Positions 36,324 to 47,049 of a DNA stretch of 64,000 bases are shown here, one piece after another. The notes beneath the pieces were generated by a model. That model was given only the letters and a program-made list of their open reading frames with translations. It ran no database searches and had not been told where the DNA came from. The position numbers and the translations under genes are program-made. The stretch is from positions 62,001-126,000 of the forward strand of contig NZ_JAKQZG010000004.1 in the NCBI RefSeq assembly GCF_024359545.1, read 5' to 3'. Position 1 is the first letter of the stretch; every line of letters begins with the position of its first letter. This stretch comes from Jiella marina. Its GTDB lineage: Bacteria; Pseudomonadota; Alphaproteobacteria; Rhizobiales; Rhizobiaceae.

Positions 36324-38264
36324 TCAGCTTGCCTGTCTTACACGCATATACCATTCGACGAGGCGCCGCACCTGTCGCGGGGTAAATCCACGCTCCACCA
36401 TGCGGTCGACGAATTCGTTATGCTTCTTCTCGGTCTCCGAATCCTTTTTCGAGCCGAAGCTGATGACGGGCAGCAGGTCCTCGACCTGGCTGAACATGCG
36501 CTTCTCGACGACGTCCCGGATCTTTTCGTAGCTCGTCCAGGACGGATTCTGACCGGCATTGGCAGCGCGCGAGCGCAGCGAGAACTTCACGACCTCGTTG
36601 CGGAAGTCCTTCGGATTGGCGATGCCGGCCGGCTTCTCGACCTTGGTGAGTTCCTGGTTGAGGAGGTCGCGGTCGAGAAGCTGTCCGGTGTCGGGATCCT
36701 TGAAGTCCTGATCCTCGATCCAGGCGTCGGCATAGGCGACGTAGCGGTCGAACAGGTTCTGGCCGTAATCGTGATAGGATTCCAGATAGGCCTTCTGGAT
36801 CTCGTTGCCGATGAACTCGGCATAGCGAGGCGCCAGTTCCGCCTTGATGAACTCCAGATAGTCGCCCTCGACATCCTCGGGAAACTGCTCCCGGCGCACG
36901 GCCTGCTCGAGCACATACATCAGATGGACGGGGTCGGCCGCCACTTCCTCCGTATCGTGGTTGAAGGTTGCCGACAGCGCCTTGAAGGCAAAGCGAGTCG
37001 AGATACCGTTCATGCCTTCGTCGACGCCGGCGGCGTCGCGGTATTCCTGCAGGGTGCGGGCCTTGGGGTCGACCTCGCGCAGGCTTTCGCCGTTGTAGAC
37101 CCGCATCTTGGCGTAGAGCGCCGAGTTTTCATGCGGCTTCAGACGCGAGAGGACGGCAAAGCGGGCCAGCATTTCCAAAGTGTCGGGCGCGCAAGGGGCT
37201 TCCGCGAGCTCCGAGCCCTGCACGAGCTTTTCGTAGATCCGCGTCTCCTCGTCGACGCGCAGGCAGTACGGCACCTTGATGACGTAGATCCGGTCGATGA
37301 AGGCTTCGTTGTTCTTGTTGTTCTTGAAGCTCTTCCACTCCGCCTCGTTGGAGTGGGCCATTATCATGCCGGTGAAGGGGATCGCGCCGATATTCTCCGA
37401 GCCCACATAGGAGCCCTCCTGCGTCGCCGTCAGCAGCGGATGCAGCATCTTGATCGGCGCCTTGAACATCTCGACGAATTCGAGAACGCCCTGGTTCGCC
37501 CGGTTCAGCCCGCCGGAATAGGAATAGGCGTCGGGATCGTTCTGGGCGTACATTTCGAGACGGCGGATATCGACCTTGCCGACGAGCGAGGAAATGTCCT
37601 GATTGTTCTCGTCGCCCGGCTCGGTCTTGGCGATGCCGATCTGCTTCAGCCGCGAGGGCATCAGCTTGGCCACCTTGAACTTCGAGATGTCGCCGCCGAA
37701 TTCGTCGAGCCGCTTGACGCACCAGGGGCTCATCAGCCCCGAAAGGCGCCGGCGCGGAATGCCGTACTCCTCTTCGAGGGTCGCACCCATGGTTTCGGGA
37801 TCGAACAGGACGAGCGGGCTTTCGAAGACGGGGCTCAATTCGTCGCCCGCCTTCAGCACATAGATCGGCTGATCTTCCATCAGCGACTTGATGCGCTCGG
37901 CCAGCGAGGACTTGCCGCCGCCGACGGGGCCGAGGAGGTAGAGGATCTGCTTGCGCTCTTCGAGACCCTGTGCCGCCTGGCGCAGGAAGGCGACGATCCG
38001 CTCGACCGTCTCCTCCATGCCGTAGAAATCGGGAAAGGCCTTGTAGGTGCGGATCGTCCGGTTCTGGAAGATGCGGCCGAGCCGGGAATCCTGCGACGTG
38101 TCCACCATTTCCGGCTCGCCGATCGCAGCCAGGAGCCGCTCATGCGGGCCGGCAAAGAGGATCGGGTCGGTTCGACAGGCATCGAGATAGTCGGCCAGAG
38201 ACATGACCGTCTCCCGGCGCTGCTCGTATGACTTGGCGTACTGGTCGAATAATGCACTCACCAC
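36324..38264 (-). CDS. prkA: PrkA serine protein kinase/AAA protein
   Basis: The 646-residue protein starts ALFDQYAKSYEQRRETVMSLADYL. It has the P-loop LLGPVGGGKSSLAERIK (~110), the AAA-like middle and a C-terminal PrkA kinase-like domain. PrkA is a nutrient-stress and stationary-phase factor; recent family work also indicates ATP-dependent protease activity. GTG start at 38264, or the adjacent GTG at 38261, after GGAGG. A 485-bp upstream region suggests complex control. First gene of prkA–yeaH–spoVR. Confidence 0.95.
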   Translation of the reverse strand: MVSALFDQYAKSYEQRRETVMSLADYLDACRTDPILFAGPHERLLAAIGEPEMVDTSQDSRLGRIFQNRTIRTYKAFPDFYGMEETVERIVAFLRQAAQGLEERKQILYLLGPVGGGKSSLAERIKSLMEDQPIYVLKAGDELSPVFESPLVLFDPETMGATLEEEYGIPRRRLSGLMSPWCVKRLDEFGGDISKFKVAKLMPSRLKQIGIAKTEPGDENNQDISSLVGKVDIRRLEMYAQNDPDAYSYSGGLNRANQGVLEFVEMFKAPIKMLHPLLTATQEGSYVGSENIGAIPFTGMIMAHSNEAEWKSFKNNKNNEAFIDRIYVIKVPYCLRVDEETRIYEKLVQGSELAEAPCAPDTLEMLARFAVLSRLKPHENSALYAKMRVYNGESLREVDPKARTLQEYRDAAGVDEGMNGISTRFAFKALSATFNHDTEEVAADPVHLMYVLEQAVRREQFPEDVEGDYLEFIKAELAPRYAEFIGNEIQKAYLESYHDYGQNLFDRYVAYADAWIEDQDFKDPDTGQLLDRDLLNQELTKVEKPAGIANPKDFRNEVVKFSLRSRAANAGQNPSWTSYEKIRDVVEKRMFSQVEDLLPVISFGSKKDSETEKKHNEFVDRMVERGFTPRQVRRLVEWYMRVRQAS

Positions 38265-38749
38265 CCACCTCCATTCGCCAAACCGAGCATTCGAACCATG
38301 GCTGGCCGCTCGGCGCTACCTGATCAGTCTGGGCAACTGCCCGATGCTACACAAGTCAAATTATTGATAACAATCATTAAATTAATCGAATTCGAACGAT
38401 CTGCTCTTGCCGGTCGCGCCGCTGCCACAAACTGATTCGCGCCGGATGCGTGTCCCCGGAGATTTCTTGCGCTGCAGCGACGCATCGCACTGCAAAAGAG
38501 TTTCACTTGCAGCCTGTTTTAGCAAGTGGTGTCGGCCTGAAACGCGTGCAATGGCCTGTTGGATAACACCAACTTGTCCTGCAGAGGCCAGCCTCGTCGG
38601 CAAGTTCTGGCGGCGGCTTCAAGCGTCGCCGTTTCGCCTCGGCTCTCCTAGCTTCGACACGAAAAGCGATACGGATGCAGGCCGAGGCCGATCACCAAAG
38701 CGTCAGTATGCCGCGATTCCAGCTGGCCGAGACTGAAAGGCAAACGCCG
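38265..38749. other. prkA upstream region with an AT-rich island
   Basis: No gene is supported. Bases 38350–38400 are conspicuously AT-rich for this genome. They include a partial dyad at 38365–38379 resembling a 7-1-7 Fur-type site (11 of 14 positions by eye), and a TTGACT element on the reverse strand near 38353–38358 without a clear −10. The rest is GC-rich without visible structure. Confidence 0.4.
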
Positions 38750-39484
38750 TCAGGCTGGCCTGTCCGCCAGCATGTCCTTGACGAAGGCGGGCACGAGCAC
38801 CGAAGCCGGGCCGTGGCGGGCCTCGTCGAAAAGGACGGTTCCTTCCGAGGGCTCGAGATTGAGTTCGAGCGTGCGGATCCCGGCCGCGCGGGCTTCGGCG
38901 ACGAAACCGGCGGCCGGATAAACGGCGCCGGACGTGCCGATGGAGACGAACAGGCCGGCTTCCATCAGACGCTCGTAGATCGTGTCGAGATGATAGGGGA
39001 TCTCGCCGAACCAGACGACGTCCGGCCGCATGCCGCCGGGCGCGTTGCAAGACGTACAGACCAGCGCCTGCGACAGATCACCAGCGGCTTCCGCCTTCCC
39101 ACCGCAATGGGCGCAGAAGGCCTTCGCCAGTTCGCCATGCATGTGGATCACATTTCGGCAGCCGGCCCGCTCGTGCAGGTTGTCGACATTCTGGGTCACG
39201 AGGGTAACCTGCCCTGGATAGCGCTCCTCGAGCCGGGCCAGCGCGAAATGCGCCGGGTTCGGCTCGACGGTGCGGAGGCCGGCCCGTCGCGTATTGTAGA
39301 ATTCGTGGACACGAACCGGATCCCGCGCAAACGCTTCCGGGGTCGCCACGTCCTCGATCCGCACCTTCGACCAGACGCCGTCCTTGTCGCGGAAGGTCTG
39401 AACGCCGGATTCGGCGGAAATGCCGGCACCGGTGAGGATGAAGATGGAAGAAATTGTTTTCTTTGGAAAGTGTTGATCGCCCAT
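38750..39484 (-). CDS. cobB: NAD-dependent protein deacylase, sirtuin class III
   Basis: The 244-residue SIR2 protein has GAGISAESGVQTFRDKDG, the acyl-selectivity pair in FYNTRRAGL (Tyr and Arg favour succinyl/malonyl-lysine), TQNVDNLHERAG, the catalytic His in IHMHGEL, and a zinc site from two CxxC pairs (CAHC, CTSC). It removes acyl groups from lysines using NAD. It reads toward prkA and has no operon partner. Confidence 0.93.
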   Translation of the reverse strand: MGDQHFPKKTISSIFILTGAGISAESGVQTFRDKDGVWSKVRIEDVATPEAFARDPVRVHEFYNTRRAGLRTVEPNPAHFALARLEERYPGQVTLVTQNVDNLHERAGCRNVIHMHGELAKAFCAHCGGKAEAAGDLSQALVCTSCNAPGGMRPDVVWFGEIPYHLDTIYERLMEAGLFVSIGTSGAVYPAAGFVAEARAAGIRTLELNLEPSEGTVLFDEARHGPASVLVPAFVKDMLADRPA

Positions 39485-39550
39485 TCTCGTAAAGTCGATT
39501 ACCGTAACGTATGGATCAAGCCAAAGATAAATATGCGAGTGTGTCGCGTA

Positions 39551-39952
39551 TCACTGAAGCGCATATAGATTCGCCATATCAAGTGCGAAGGGGCAGACGT
39601 AATCGTATCGAAGCCGAGGATCTTGGGTAAACAAGTGAAACGCAATCAGCTGCGGTACATACAAATTTGGATCCGCGCGGCTACTATACTGGTATAAGTT
39701 TCCAGTGCGCTGGAGATCCTTAGGAATTTTGGAAATATCGCCTTCGCAGGGCATAGCCCAGAACCAGGCTCCCGCAATATTGACAGCCGCTGTAGCCTCA
39801 GCATCAGAAAGTCCGTGGTTGCGCGATAAATCTTTAAAATAATTCAATGAACTTTGAACGAAGGTAGACTTATTAAACGGAATAATGCGTCCAGAGGCCG
39901 GAGAAATTATGAATCCTGTCAGGCTAATGCAGAAAACTACTTTCTTTAACAC
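39551..39952 (-). CDS. Low-GC secreted orphan protein
   Basis: The 133-residue product has a signal peptide (LKKVVFCISLTGFIISPASG) and a mature domain of ~112 residues. Two cysteines in it (AMPCEGD, YDYVCPFALD) could form a disulfide. GTG start at 39952 with AAGGA eight bases upstream. I recognise no family. Base composition is markedly AT-richer than all neighbours and codon use is atypical (many AAA, TTT, ATA), which suggests recent acquisition. The neighbours cobB and tldD are ordinary core genes, so it looks like a single-gene insertion. Confidence 0.65.
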   Translation of the reverse strand: MLKKVVFCISLTGFIISPASGRIIPFNKSTFVQSSLNYFKDLSRNHGLSDAEATAAVNIAGAWFWAMPCEGDISKIPKDLQRTGNLYQYSSRADPNLYVPQLIAFHLFTQDPRLRYDYVCPFALDMANLYALQ

Positions 39953-40039
39953 TTCCTTAATCCTTGAAAACGACTGAACGCGTCAGTTCGAGAGGATGAT
40001 GAAGGAGTCTAAGTCTGCTTCGACCGCCATGCCTGCGCC

Positions 40040-41455
40040 TCAAGTCTCCGTGCCGCCGACCGTCACCTGATCCATCCTGAGATGCGGCTGGCCGACGCCG
40101 ACGGGAACGCCCTGGCCGTTCTTGCCGCACATGCCGATGCCGGTGTCGAGGGCGACGTCGTTGCCGACCATCGAGACCCGGTGCATGGCTTCCGGGCCGT
40201 TGCCGATCAGCATGGCGCCCTTCAGGGGCTCGGCCACCTTGCCGTCGCGGATCCGGTAGGCTTCGGTGCAGCCGAAGACGAACTTGCCCGAGGTGATGTC
40301 GACCTGCCCGCCGCCGAAGGAAACGGCATAGATGCCGTCCTTGACCGAAGCGATGATCTCGTCGGGCGTATGCGGGCCTTCCAGCATCATCGTGTTGGTC
40401 ATGCGCGGCATGGGGACATGGGCGTAGGACTGGCGCCGGCCGTTTCCGGTGGCGGCCATGCCCATCAGCCGGGCGTTCTGGCGGTCCTGCATGTAGCCGA
40501 CGAGCTTGCCATCCTCGATCAGGACGGTCTTGTTGGTCGGCGTGCCTTCGTCGTCGATGGTCAGCGAGCCGCGCCGCTCGGCGATGGTGCCGTCATCGAC
40601 GACGGTGACGCCCTTGGCGGCAACCTGCTGGCCCATCAGGCCGGCAAAGGCGGAGGTCTTCTTGCGGTTGAAGTCGCCTTCCAGCCCGTGGCCGACCGCT
40701 TCGTGCAGCATCACCCCGGGCCAGCCGGAACCGAGCACGATATCGAAGGCGCCAGCCGGGGCGGGGACAGCCTCCAGATTGATCCGGGCCTGCCGCAGCG
40801 CCTTGTCGGCGATCGCCTTCCAGCTGTCCTCGACCAGGAATTCCCCGAAGCCCCGACGTCCGCCGGCGCCGAAGGAGCCGGTCTCCTGACGGTCTCCATT
40901 GCCGCAGACCACCGAGACATTGATGCGCACGAGGGGGCGGATGTCCTTCACCAGCCGGCCGTCGGCGCGCAGGATCTCGACGTTCTGCCACGTCGCGCCC
41001 AGCGTCGCCGAGACCTGCCGGACATCGTCACCCTGCGCGCGGAGATAGGCGTCGATCTCTTGCAAGAGCTTCACCTTGGCCTCGAAGCCGGGGGAGGGGA
41101 TCGGGTTCTCGTCGCTGTAGAGCTTGGCGTTGGTGCCCGCCGGCGGCTCGGCAATGGTGCCGGAATAGCCGGTCTTCACCGCCGCCACCGCATCGGCCGC
41201 GCGCATCAGCGCGGCCTTGGAAAAATCGCCGGCATGGGCATAGCCCACAGCCTCGTTCGCCACGGTGCGAAGGCCGAAGCCCTGGTCGGTGGAGAAATTG
41301 CCGGATTTCAGCCTGCCATTGTCGAAGGCGAGAGATTCCGACTCTCGGTATTCAAGGAAGAGTTCTCCGTCGTCGGCGCCATGAAGCGTCTGGCCGAGAA
41401 TGGCTTCGACCTCGGCTCGGGAGATGTCGAATCGCTCCAGAAGGGAGAGGGGCAT
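40040..41455 (-). CDS. tldD: Metalloprotease TldD
   Basis: The 471-residue protein has the TldD zinc motif HEAVGHGLEGD (H251, E252, H256) and the family landmarks DQGFGLRTVANEAVGYAH, RRQSYAHVPMPRMTNT, and GKFVFGCTEAYRIRDGKV. TldD with TldE processes modified peptides and degrades unfolded peptides in the cytoplasm. tldE is not in the window. Its location next to ialB and coxB is a common Rhizobiales arrangement. Confidence 0.95.
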   Translation of the reverse strand: MPLSLLERFDISRAEVEAILGQTLHGADDGELFLEYRESESLAFDNGRLKSGNFSTDQGFGLRTVANEAVGYAHAGDFSKAALMRAADAVAAVKTGYSGTIAEPPAGTNAKLYSDENPIPSPGFEAKVKLLQEIDAYLRAQGDDVRQVSATLGATWQNVEILRADGRLVKDIRPLVRINVSVVCGNGDRQETGSFGAGGRRGFGEFLVEDSWKAIADKALRQARINLEAVPAPAGAFDIVLGSGWPGVMLHEAVGHGLEGDFNRKKTSAFAGLMGQQVAAKGVTVVDDGTIAERRGSLTIDDEGTPTNKTVLIEDGKLVGYMQDRQNARLMGMAATGNGRRQSYAHVPMPRMTNTMMLEGPHTPDEIIASVKDGIYAVSFGGGQVDITSGKFVFGCTEAYRIRDGKVAEPLKGAMLIGNGPEAMHRVSMVGNDVALDTGIGMCGKNGQGVPVGVGQPHLRMDQVTVGGTET

Positions 41456-41539
41456 GGCGAAAGGCTCCTGACGGAAGAATGTCTCCGGCAGATAGGTGGG
41501 CTGTCGAGCCTTGCCAACGTCCCTTGCGATCCGTCCGGA

Positions 41540-42073
41540 CTACTGCAGCGCGTCGAAGCCTTCGCGAAAACCGTTCAGGTCGACCGGAATGCCGATCCCC
41601 TGCTCGGGGGTCTGGAAGACGATGAAGGTGGCGGTGGTGCCGGTCGACAAGGTCTCGAGGAGCGTGTCCTCCAGGATCACCTCGGCGTAGCAGCCATCGG
41701 AAAAGCAGCGCACAAACTGTGCCCGACCGATGTCCTTGCCATCGACGTAAAGGCCGAGGCCGTTGGGCAGCAGAATGCCAAGGGGGGCGAGGACGCGCAG
41801 GATCCGCGCCTTCTGGTCCGCCGTCTTCAGGGCGACGACCGACAGGCCGATCTCCGGCCGGTCCTCGGCAACGACGTTCTGCAGAAGGGCGCACTGCTCG
41901 CTGGAAGCGCCGGCCGGTTGATCGCAGACCACGGCCCAGGCCCCATGCTGGGACTTCACCGTCCCTGTGGCGCCCGACTGGGCGAGAGCGGGGCCGGTGC
42001 CGACTATCAGGGCCGGTGCCAGCACGGCTGCGATCGCGACGAGCTTGGCGAGCGGCTTCAGCGCATTCATCAT
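41540..42073 (-). CDS. ialB: Invasion-associated locus B family protein
   Basis: The 177-residue periplasmic protein has a signal peptide ending PALAQS and an IalB domain: HGAWAVVCDQPAGASSEQCALLQ, APLGILLPNGLGLYVDGK, and FVRCFSDGCYAEV, with four cysteines able to form two disulfides. IalB was named in Bartonella; in free-living relatives the function is unknown. Two adjacent ATGs are possible and no clear ribosome site is seen. It is upstream of tldD on the same strand and divergent from coxB. Confidence 0.88.
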   Translation of the reverse strand: MMNALKPLAKLVAIAAVLAPALIVGTGPALAQSGATGTVKSQHGAWAVVCDQPAGASSEQCALLQNVVAEDRPEIGLSVVALKTADQKARILRVLAPLGILLPNGLGLYVDGKDIGRAQFVRCFSDGCYAEVILEDTLLETLSTGTTATFIVFQTPEQGIGIPVDLNGFREGFDALQ

Positions 42074-42236
42074 GACGAAATCCGAATCAATTCGATCTTT
42101 TCAGACTGCCAGTTTATGGCAAACAATCGGTTACCGCCGCCTTTCAAGGTAGCAATCTAAGACGGACAGCGAAACTCCGAAAGCCCCGGTGCCGCCCTTC
42201 CCCGCACATTGAACCCGAAATACGGCGGAAGGCTTG

Positions 42237-42256
42237 CCGGCCAAGCGCTTGGCCGG
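42237..42256. repeat. Perfect 20-bp palindrome upstream of coxB
   Basis: CCGGCCAAGC is followed directly by its reverse complement. As RNA it gives an 8-bp stem with a GCGC loop; as DNA it could be an operator. It lies 164 bases from the ialB start and 198 bases from the coxB start. Confidence 0.75.
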
Positions 42257-42298
42257 TCGCCAGCACGACGCTGAATGACGTCGGGGCAGTCCAAGCCT

Positions 42299-42315
42299 TT
42301 GCGAATGTGTCGCAA
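42299..42315. promoter_or_regulatory. Dyad TTGCGA-N5-TCGCAA upstream of coxB
   Basis: Six-base perfect arms with a 5-base spacer, 138 bases before the coxB ATG. It looks like a site for a dimeric regulator, but the spacing does not fit the FNR/NnrR 14-bp form. The binding protein is unknown. Confidence 0.4.
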
Positions 42316-42453
42316 GCGGGGCGTGCCGATATTGAGTTGCGGTTCGGCGGTTTTCGTGATTTTAAGCGGCCGGGTCGCCGGAATTTAGGATTATTCGATG
42401 CTGGGGGTACCGGTCCGATGGGGCCGAGTGTCCGGCGGTACGTCAGGGAGAAT

Positions 42454-43392
42454 ATGCGAGTGAGACGATCGACCATTGCCGCCGCGGCGTTGCTCTCGTC
42501 GGTTGGTGCTGCCATGGCTCAGGACGGGGGTCCGATGCTTCCGGGCCAGCCGCACGACTGGCAGATCACCTTGCAGGATGCGCTGTCGCCGATCCAGGAG
42601 CAGATCCACTGGTTCAGCGACTACACGCTGGCTTTCATCATTCCGATCACCATTCTGGTCGCCGCGCTTCTGGGCTGGTGCATCTATCGGTTCGCCGAAA
42701 AGAAGAACCCGAACGCTTCGCGCACGAGCCACAACACGCTGATCGAAGTCGTTTGGACGATCGCGCCGGTCATCATCCTCTTGTTCCTGGCGGTGCCCTC
42801 CTTCCAGCTCCTGACCGCGCAGTACAATCCGCCGAGCGAGCCCGAACTGACCGTCAAGGCGACCGGTTACCAGTGGTATTGGGGCTACGAATATCAGCCG
42901 AGCAATACGTCGCAGGAAGCTCAGGCCGATCCGGTGTCGTTCGATTCCTATCCACTGTCGCAGCTCACCGATCCGCTCGAAGACCAGTATGCCGCGATCG
43001 AGGAAAAGGGCGGCGAAGCGCTCTATCCGCGCCTGCTGGCCGTCGACAACGAGATGGTCGTGCCGGTCGATACGGTGATTCGTCTTCTCTCCACCTCGGG
43101 TGACGTCATTCACTCCTTCGCCCTGCCGTCGATGGGCGTGAAGGTCGACTCGGTGCCGGGCCGGATCAACGAATACTGGTTCGAGGCATCGCGTGAAGGC
43201 ATCTTCTACGGCCAGTGCTCGGAGCTCTGCGGCCAGAACCACGCCAACATGCCGATCGCGGTGCGCGTGGTCTCGAAGGAGCAGTTTGCCGACTGGTACG
43301 CGGCGGCTGGCGGCGATCTCGAGGGCGCCAATGCTGCGCTGACGGCGGCCATCGAGGCCGACAAGGCCGACGTCGAAGTCGCCAAGCGATAA
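42454..43392 (+). CDS. coxB: Cytochrome c oxidase subunit II
   Basis: The 312-residue product has a signal peptide (MRVRRSTIAAAALLSSVGAAMAQ), two membrane helices, and a cupredoxin domain with the full CuA set CSELCGQNHANM (C255, C259, H263, M266) plus the aromatic WYWGYEY. It accepts electrons from cytochrome c and passes them to haem a. GGGAG lies just before the ATG at 42454. First gene of the aa3-oxidase operon. Confidence 0.96.
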   Translation: MRVRRSTIAAAALLSSVGAAMAQDGGPMLPGQPHDWQITLQDALSPIQEQIHWFSDYTLAFIIPITILVAALLGWCIYRFAEKKNPNASRTSHNTLIEVVWTIAPVIILLFLAVPSFQLLTAQYNPPSEPELTVKATGYQWYWGYEYQPSNTSQEAQADPVSFDSYPLSQLTDPLEDQYAAIEEKGGEALYPRLLAVDNEMVVPVDTVIRLLSTSGDVIHSFALPSMGVKVDSVPGRINEYWFEASREGIFYGQCSELCGQNHANMPIAVRVVSKEQFADWYAAAGGDLEGANAALTAAIEADKADVEVAKR

Positions 43393-43406
43393 GTTTCGAG
43401 GGTTAG

Positions 43407-45020
<1,614 letters not shown>

Positions 45021-45053
45021 GGCGCGCGGCCGGGTTTCGGCCCTCTTCAATCG

Positions 45054-45089
45054 GGCTCCGGCAGGTCCAGTCCTGCCGGAGCCGTTCTT
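45054..45089 (+). terminator. Hairpin after ctaD
   Basis: A perfect 12-bp GC-rich stem (45054–45065 with 45072–45083) closes a 6-base loop and is followed by GTTCTT. It may end a fraction of transcripts and so raise subunit II/I levels over the assembly genes. Confidence 0.6.
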
Positions 45090-45243
45090 GCCAGTGGCCG
45101 GCTGGCAGTCTCCGGCCGAGCCGTTGCGGGGCTGGTGCGACCTGACCGCCCGTTACGTGATGCTCCGGAGGTCTATGGTCGTGGGTGCGCCCCGGCCGGT
45201 CTCCGACGCGAACTTTCGAATGCCGCGATGATCGAGGTATGAA

Positions 45244-46185
45244 TTGACGCTTCTCGACACGACGACCCCGACGACGACCGGCGGAACGATCAGTCTCGCC
45301 GAACCGCGGGACTTCATCACGCTCCTGAAGCCGCGCGTGATGTCGCTCGTGGTGCTGACGGCGGTGGCCGGGCTCGTCGTCAGCCCGGGCGCGCTCCATC
45401 CGACGCTCGCGGTGATCTCGATCCTGGCGATCGCCGTCGGGGCAGGGGCGGCGGGTGCGCTCAACATGTGGTACGACGCCGATATCGATGCGGTAATGAC
45501 GCGGACCGCCAAGCGGCCGGTGCCGATGGGCCGCGTGTCGCCGGAAGCGGCTCTCAGCTTCGGTCTGATCCTTTCGATTCTCTCGGTGATGCTCCTGGGT
45601 CTGGCGTCGAACTGGTTCGCTGCCGCCTTCCTCGCCTTCACCATCTTCTTCTACGCCGTCATCTATACGATGGGTCTGAAGCGCTCGACGCCCCAGAACA
45701 TCGTGATCGGTGGCGCCGCCGGCGCGTTTCCGCCGATGATCGGCTGGGCCGCGGTAACGGGCGATGCGTCGGTGAACAGCTTCATCCTGTTCCTGATCAT
45801 CTTTCTCTGGACTCCGCCGCATTTCTGGGCGCTCGCGCTGTTCAAGCTGCGCGACTATGGCGACGCCGGCGTGCCGATGCTGCCGAACGTGGCGGGTGAG
45901 CGTTCGACCAAGCTGCAGATCTTCGCTTACTCAGTGGTTCTGGCGCCGGTTGCCGTCCTGCCCTGGATTCTGGGCTTTGCCGGCGTCGCCTATGGCGCAG
46001 TCGCGACGGTGCTGGGACTGAACTTCGTCCGCCATGCCTGGGCCGTTCTCAACATGGCGGATGGCGACGAGCGCATGATCCCGGCCAAGAAGCTCTTCGG
46101 TTTCTCGATCCTCTACCTTTTCGGCCTGTTCGCGATGCTGATCGTCGACGCGGCGGTAGCGCCATTGTTGGGCCTGGGGGCGTGA
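45244..46185 (+). CDS. ctaB: Protohaem IX farnesyltransferase (haem O synthase)
   Basis: The 313-residue UbiA-family membrane protein has the prenyl-diphosphate motif [21 protein letters not shown] and the second motif [27 protein letters not shown]. It farnesylates haem b to haem O, the precursor of haem A used by CtaD. Start is TTG at 45244 after GAGG (the nearby ATG immediately meets TGA). It overlaps the next small gene by 4 bases. Confidence 0.95.
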   Translation: MTLLDTTTPTTTGGTISLAEPRDFITLLKPRVMSLVVLTAVAGLVVSPGALHPTLAVISILAIAVGAGAAGALNMWYDADIDAVMTRTAKRPVPMGRVSPEAALSFGLILSILSVMLLGLASNWFAAAFLAFTIFFYAVIYTMGLKRSTPQNIVIGGAAGAFPPMIGWAAVTGDASVNSFILFLIIFLWTPPHFWALALFKLRDYGDAGVPMLPNVAGERSTKLQIFAYSVVLAPVAVLPWILGFAGVAYGAVATVLGLNFVRHAWAVLNMADGDERMIPAKKLFGFSILYLFGLFAMLIVDAAVAPLLGLGA

Positions 46186-46325
46186 CGGTGGCAAGTGATG
46201 ACCGGGTCAGGCTGACGGAGGCCGAAAAGAGCGCGCGACGCAAACGTTCGATCGCCATCGCGATCGTGCTGGTGGCGCTGGTCGCGATTTTCTACGTGGT
46301 TTCGATCGTGAAGATGGCACCATGA
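46182..46325 (+). CDS. 47-residue single-helix cytochrome oxidase-associated protein (CoxF-like)
   Basis: This very short gene is open from GTG 46182 (its GTGA overlaps the ctaB stop) to TGA 46325 (overlapping the ctaG ATG by 4 bases). The product has a charged N-terminus ([15 protein letters not shown]) and one membrane helix ([18 protein letters not shown]), ending SIVKMAP. Small proteins of this kind between ctaB and ctaG are widespread in alphaproteobacteria and are sometimes called CoxF; they are presumed assembly or minor subunits. GTG at 46188 is an alternative start. Confidence 0.75.
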   Translation: MTVASDDRVRLTEAEKSARRKRSIAIAIVLVALVAIFYVVSIVKMAP

Positions 46326-46942
46326 GCGAATTTGACGCGAAGCGAGAGACGAAGATTCGCAGCCCCGGCCGTCGCGGGGCGGTTATTGCGATCGCGTGTG
46401 CGGCCTTTGCGGTGGGAATGGTCGGTGCGGCCTTCGCCTCCGTTCCGCTTTACCAGCTGTTCTGTCAGGTCACAGGCTACGGCGGCACTACGCAACGCGC
46501 CGAAGCCGCGCCGACCGAGGTCTCTGATCAGTTCGTCACCATTCGCTTCGACGGCAATGTCGCGGGCGATCTGCCCTGGACCTTTCGCCCGAACCAGCGC
46601 GAGGTGCGGGTTCGCCTCGGCGAAAAGTCCAATGTCAGCTATCATGTGAAGAACACGTCAGACCGGACGACGACGGGTCAGGCGCTCTTCAACGTGACGC
46701 CGGATGCCGCCGGGCTGTACTTCAACAAGATCGAATGCTTCTGCTTCAACAATCAGACGCTTGCGCCGGGCGAAGAGGTGGATATGGGGATCGTGTTCTA
46801 CGTCGATTCCGAAATCCTTCAGTCGGAAGAGCTGCACGATCTTCCCGGCATCACCCTGTCCTACAGCTTCTTCGCGGTCGACGCGCCGGCGCCCGTTGCC
46901 AGCGGTCCGGAAGAGGCTGCGACTGGGGGATCGGACAGTTGA
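46322..46942 (+). CDS. ctaG: Cytochrome c oxidase copper-assembly protein CtaG/Cox11
   Basis: The 206-residue protein has one N-terminal helix and a periplasmic Cox11 domain with VPLYQLFCQVTGYGGTT and the copper-binding FNKIECFCFNNQ. It delivers Cu to the CuB site of subunit I. The C-terminal ~20 residues are low-complexity. It begins inside the stop of the 47-residue gene. Confidence 0.96.
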   Translation: MSEFDAKRETKIRSPGRRGAVIAIACAAFAVGMVGAAFASVPLYQLFCQVTGYGGTTQRAEAAPTEVSDQFVTIRFDGNVAGDLPWTFRPNQREVRVRLGEKSNVSYHVKNTSDRTTTGQALFNVTPDAAGLYFNKIECFCFNNQTLAPGEEVDMGIVFYVDSEILQSEELHDLPGITLSYSFFAVDAPAPVASGPEEAATGGSDS

Positions 46943-47049
46943 ACGCTTCGGGGCGGACGGACCAAACAACGATCGAATAAGCTGGAGTTGGGCCGCCGAG
47001 TGCTATAGGCAGATGGCGGGCCGCAAAGGGAGAGACCGGGGAACAGGCA

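Larger units (their letters stand above)
42074..42453. other. ialB–coxB divergent regulatory region
   Basis: No gene in these 380 bases. They contain two clear dyads, listed separately (42237–42256 and 42299–42315), and should hold the promoter of the cytochrome oxidase operon. A longer coxB frame runs upstream to 42307 but has no signal peptide at its start and is not credible. Confidence 0.55.

Noticed and set aside
40082-42160. 692-codon plus-strand frame antisense to tldD and ialB
   Set aside because: The composition is that of an antisense shadow (His/Asp/Gly/Arg-rich, no hydrophobic core). Both genes on the other strand are complete.
42299-42315. NnrR/FNR-type site upstream of coxB
   Set aside because: The half-sites resemble TTGCG/CGCAA, but the spacer is 7 between those pentamers instead of the 4 needed for this family.
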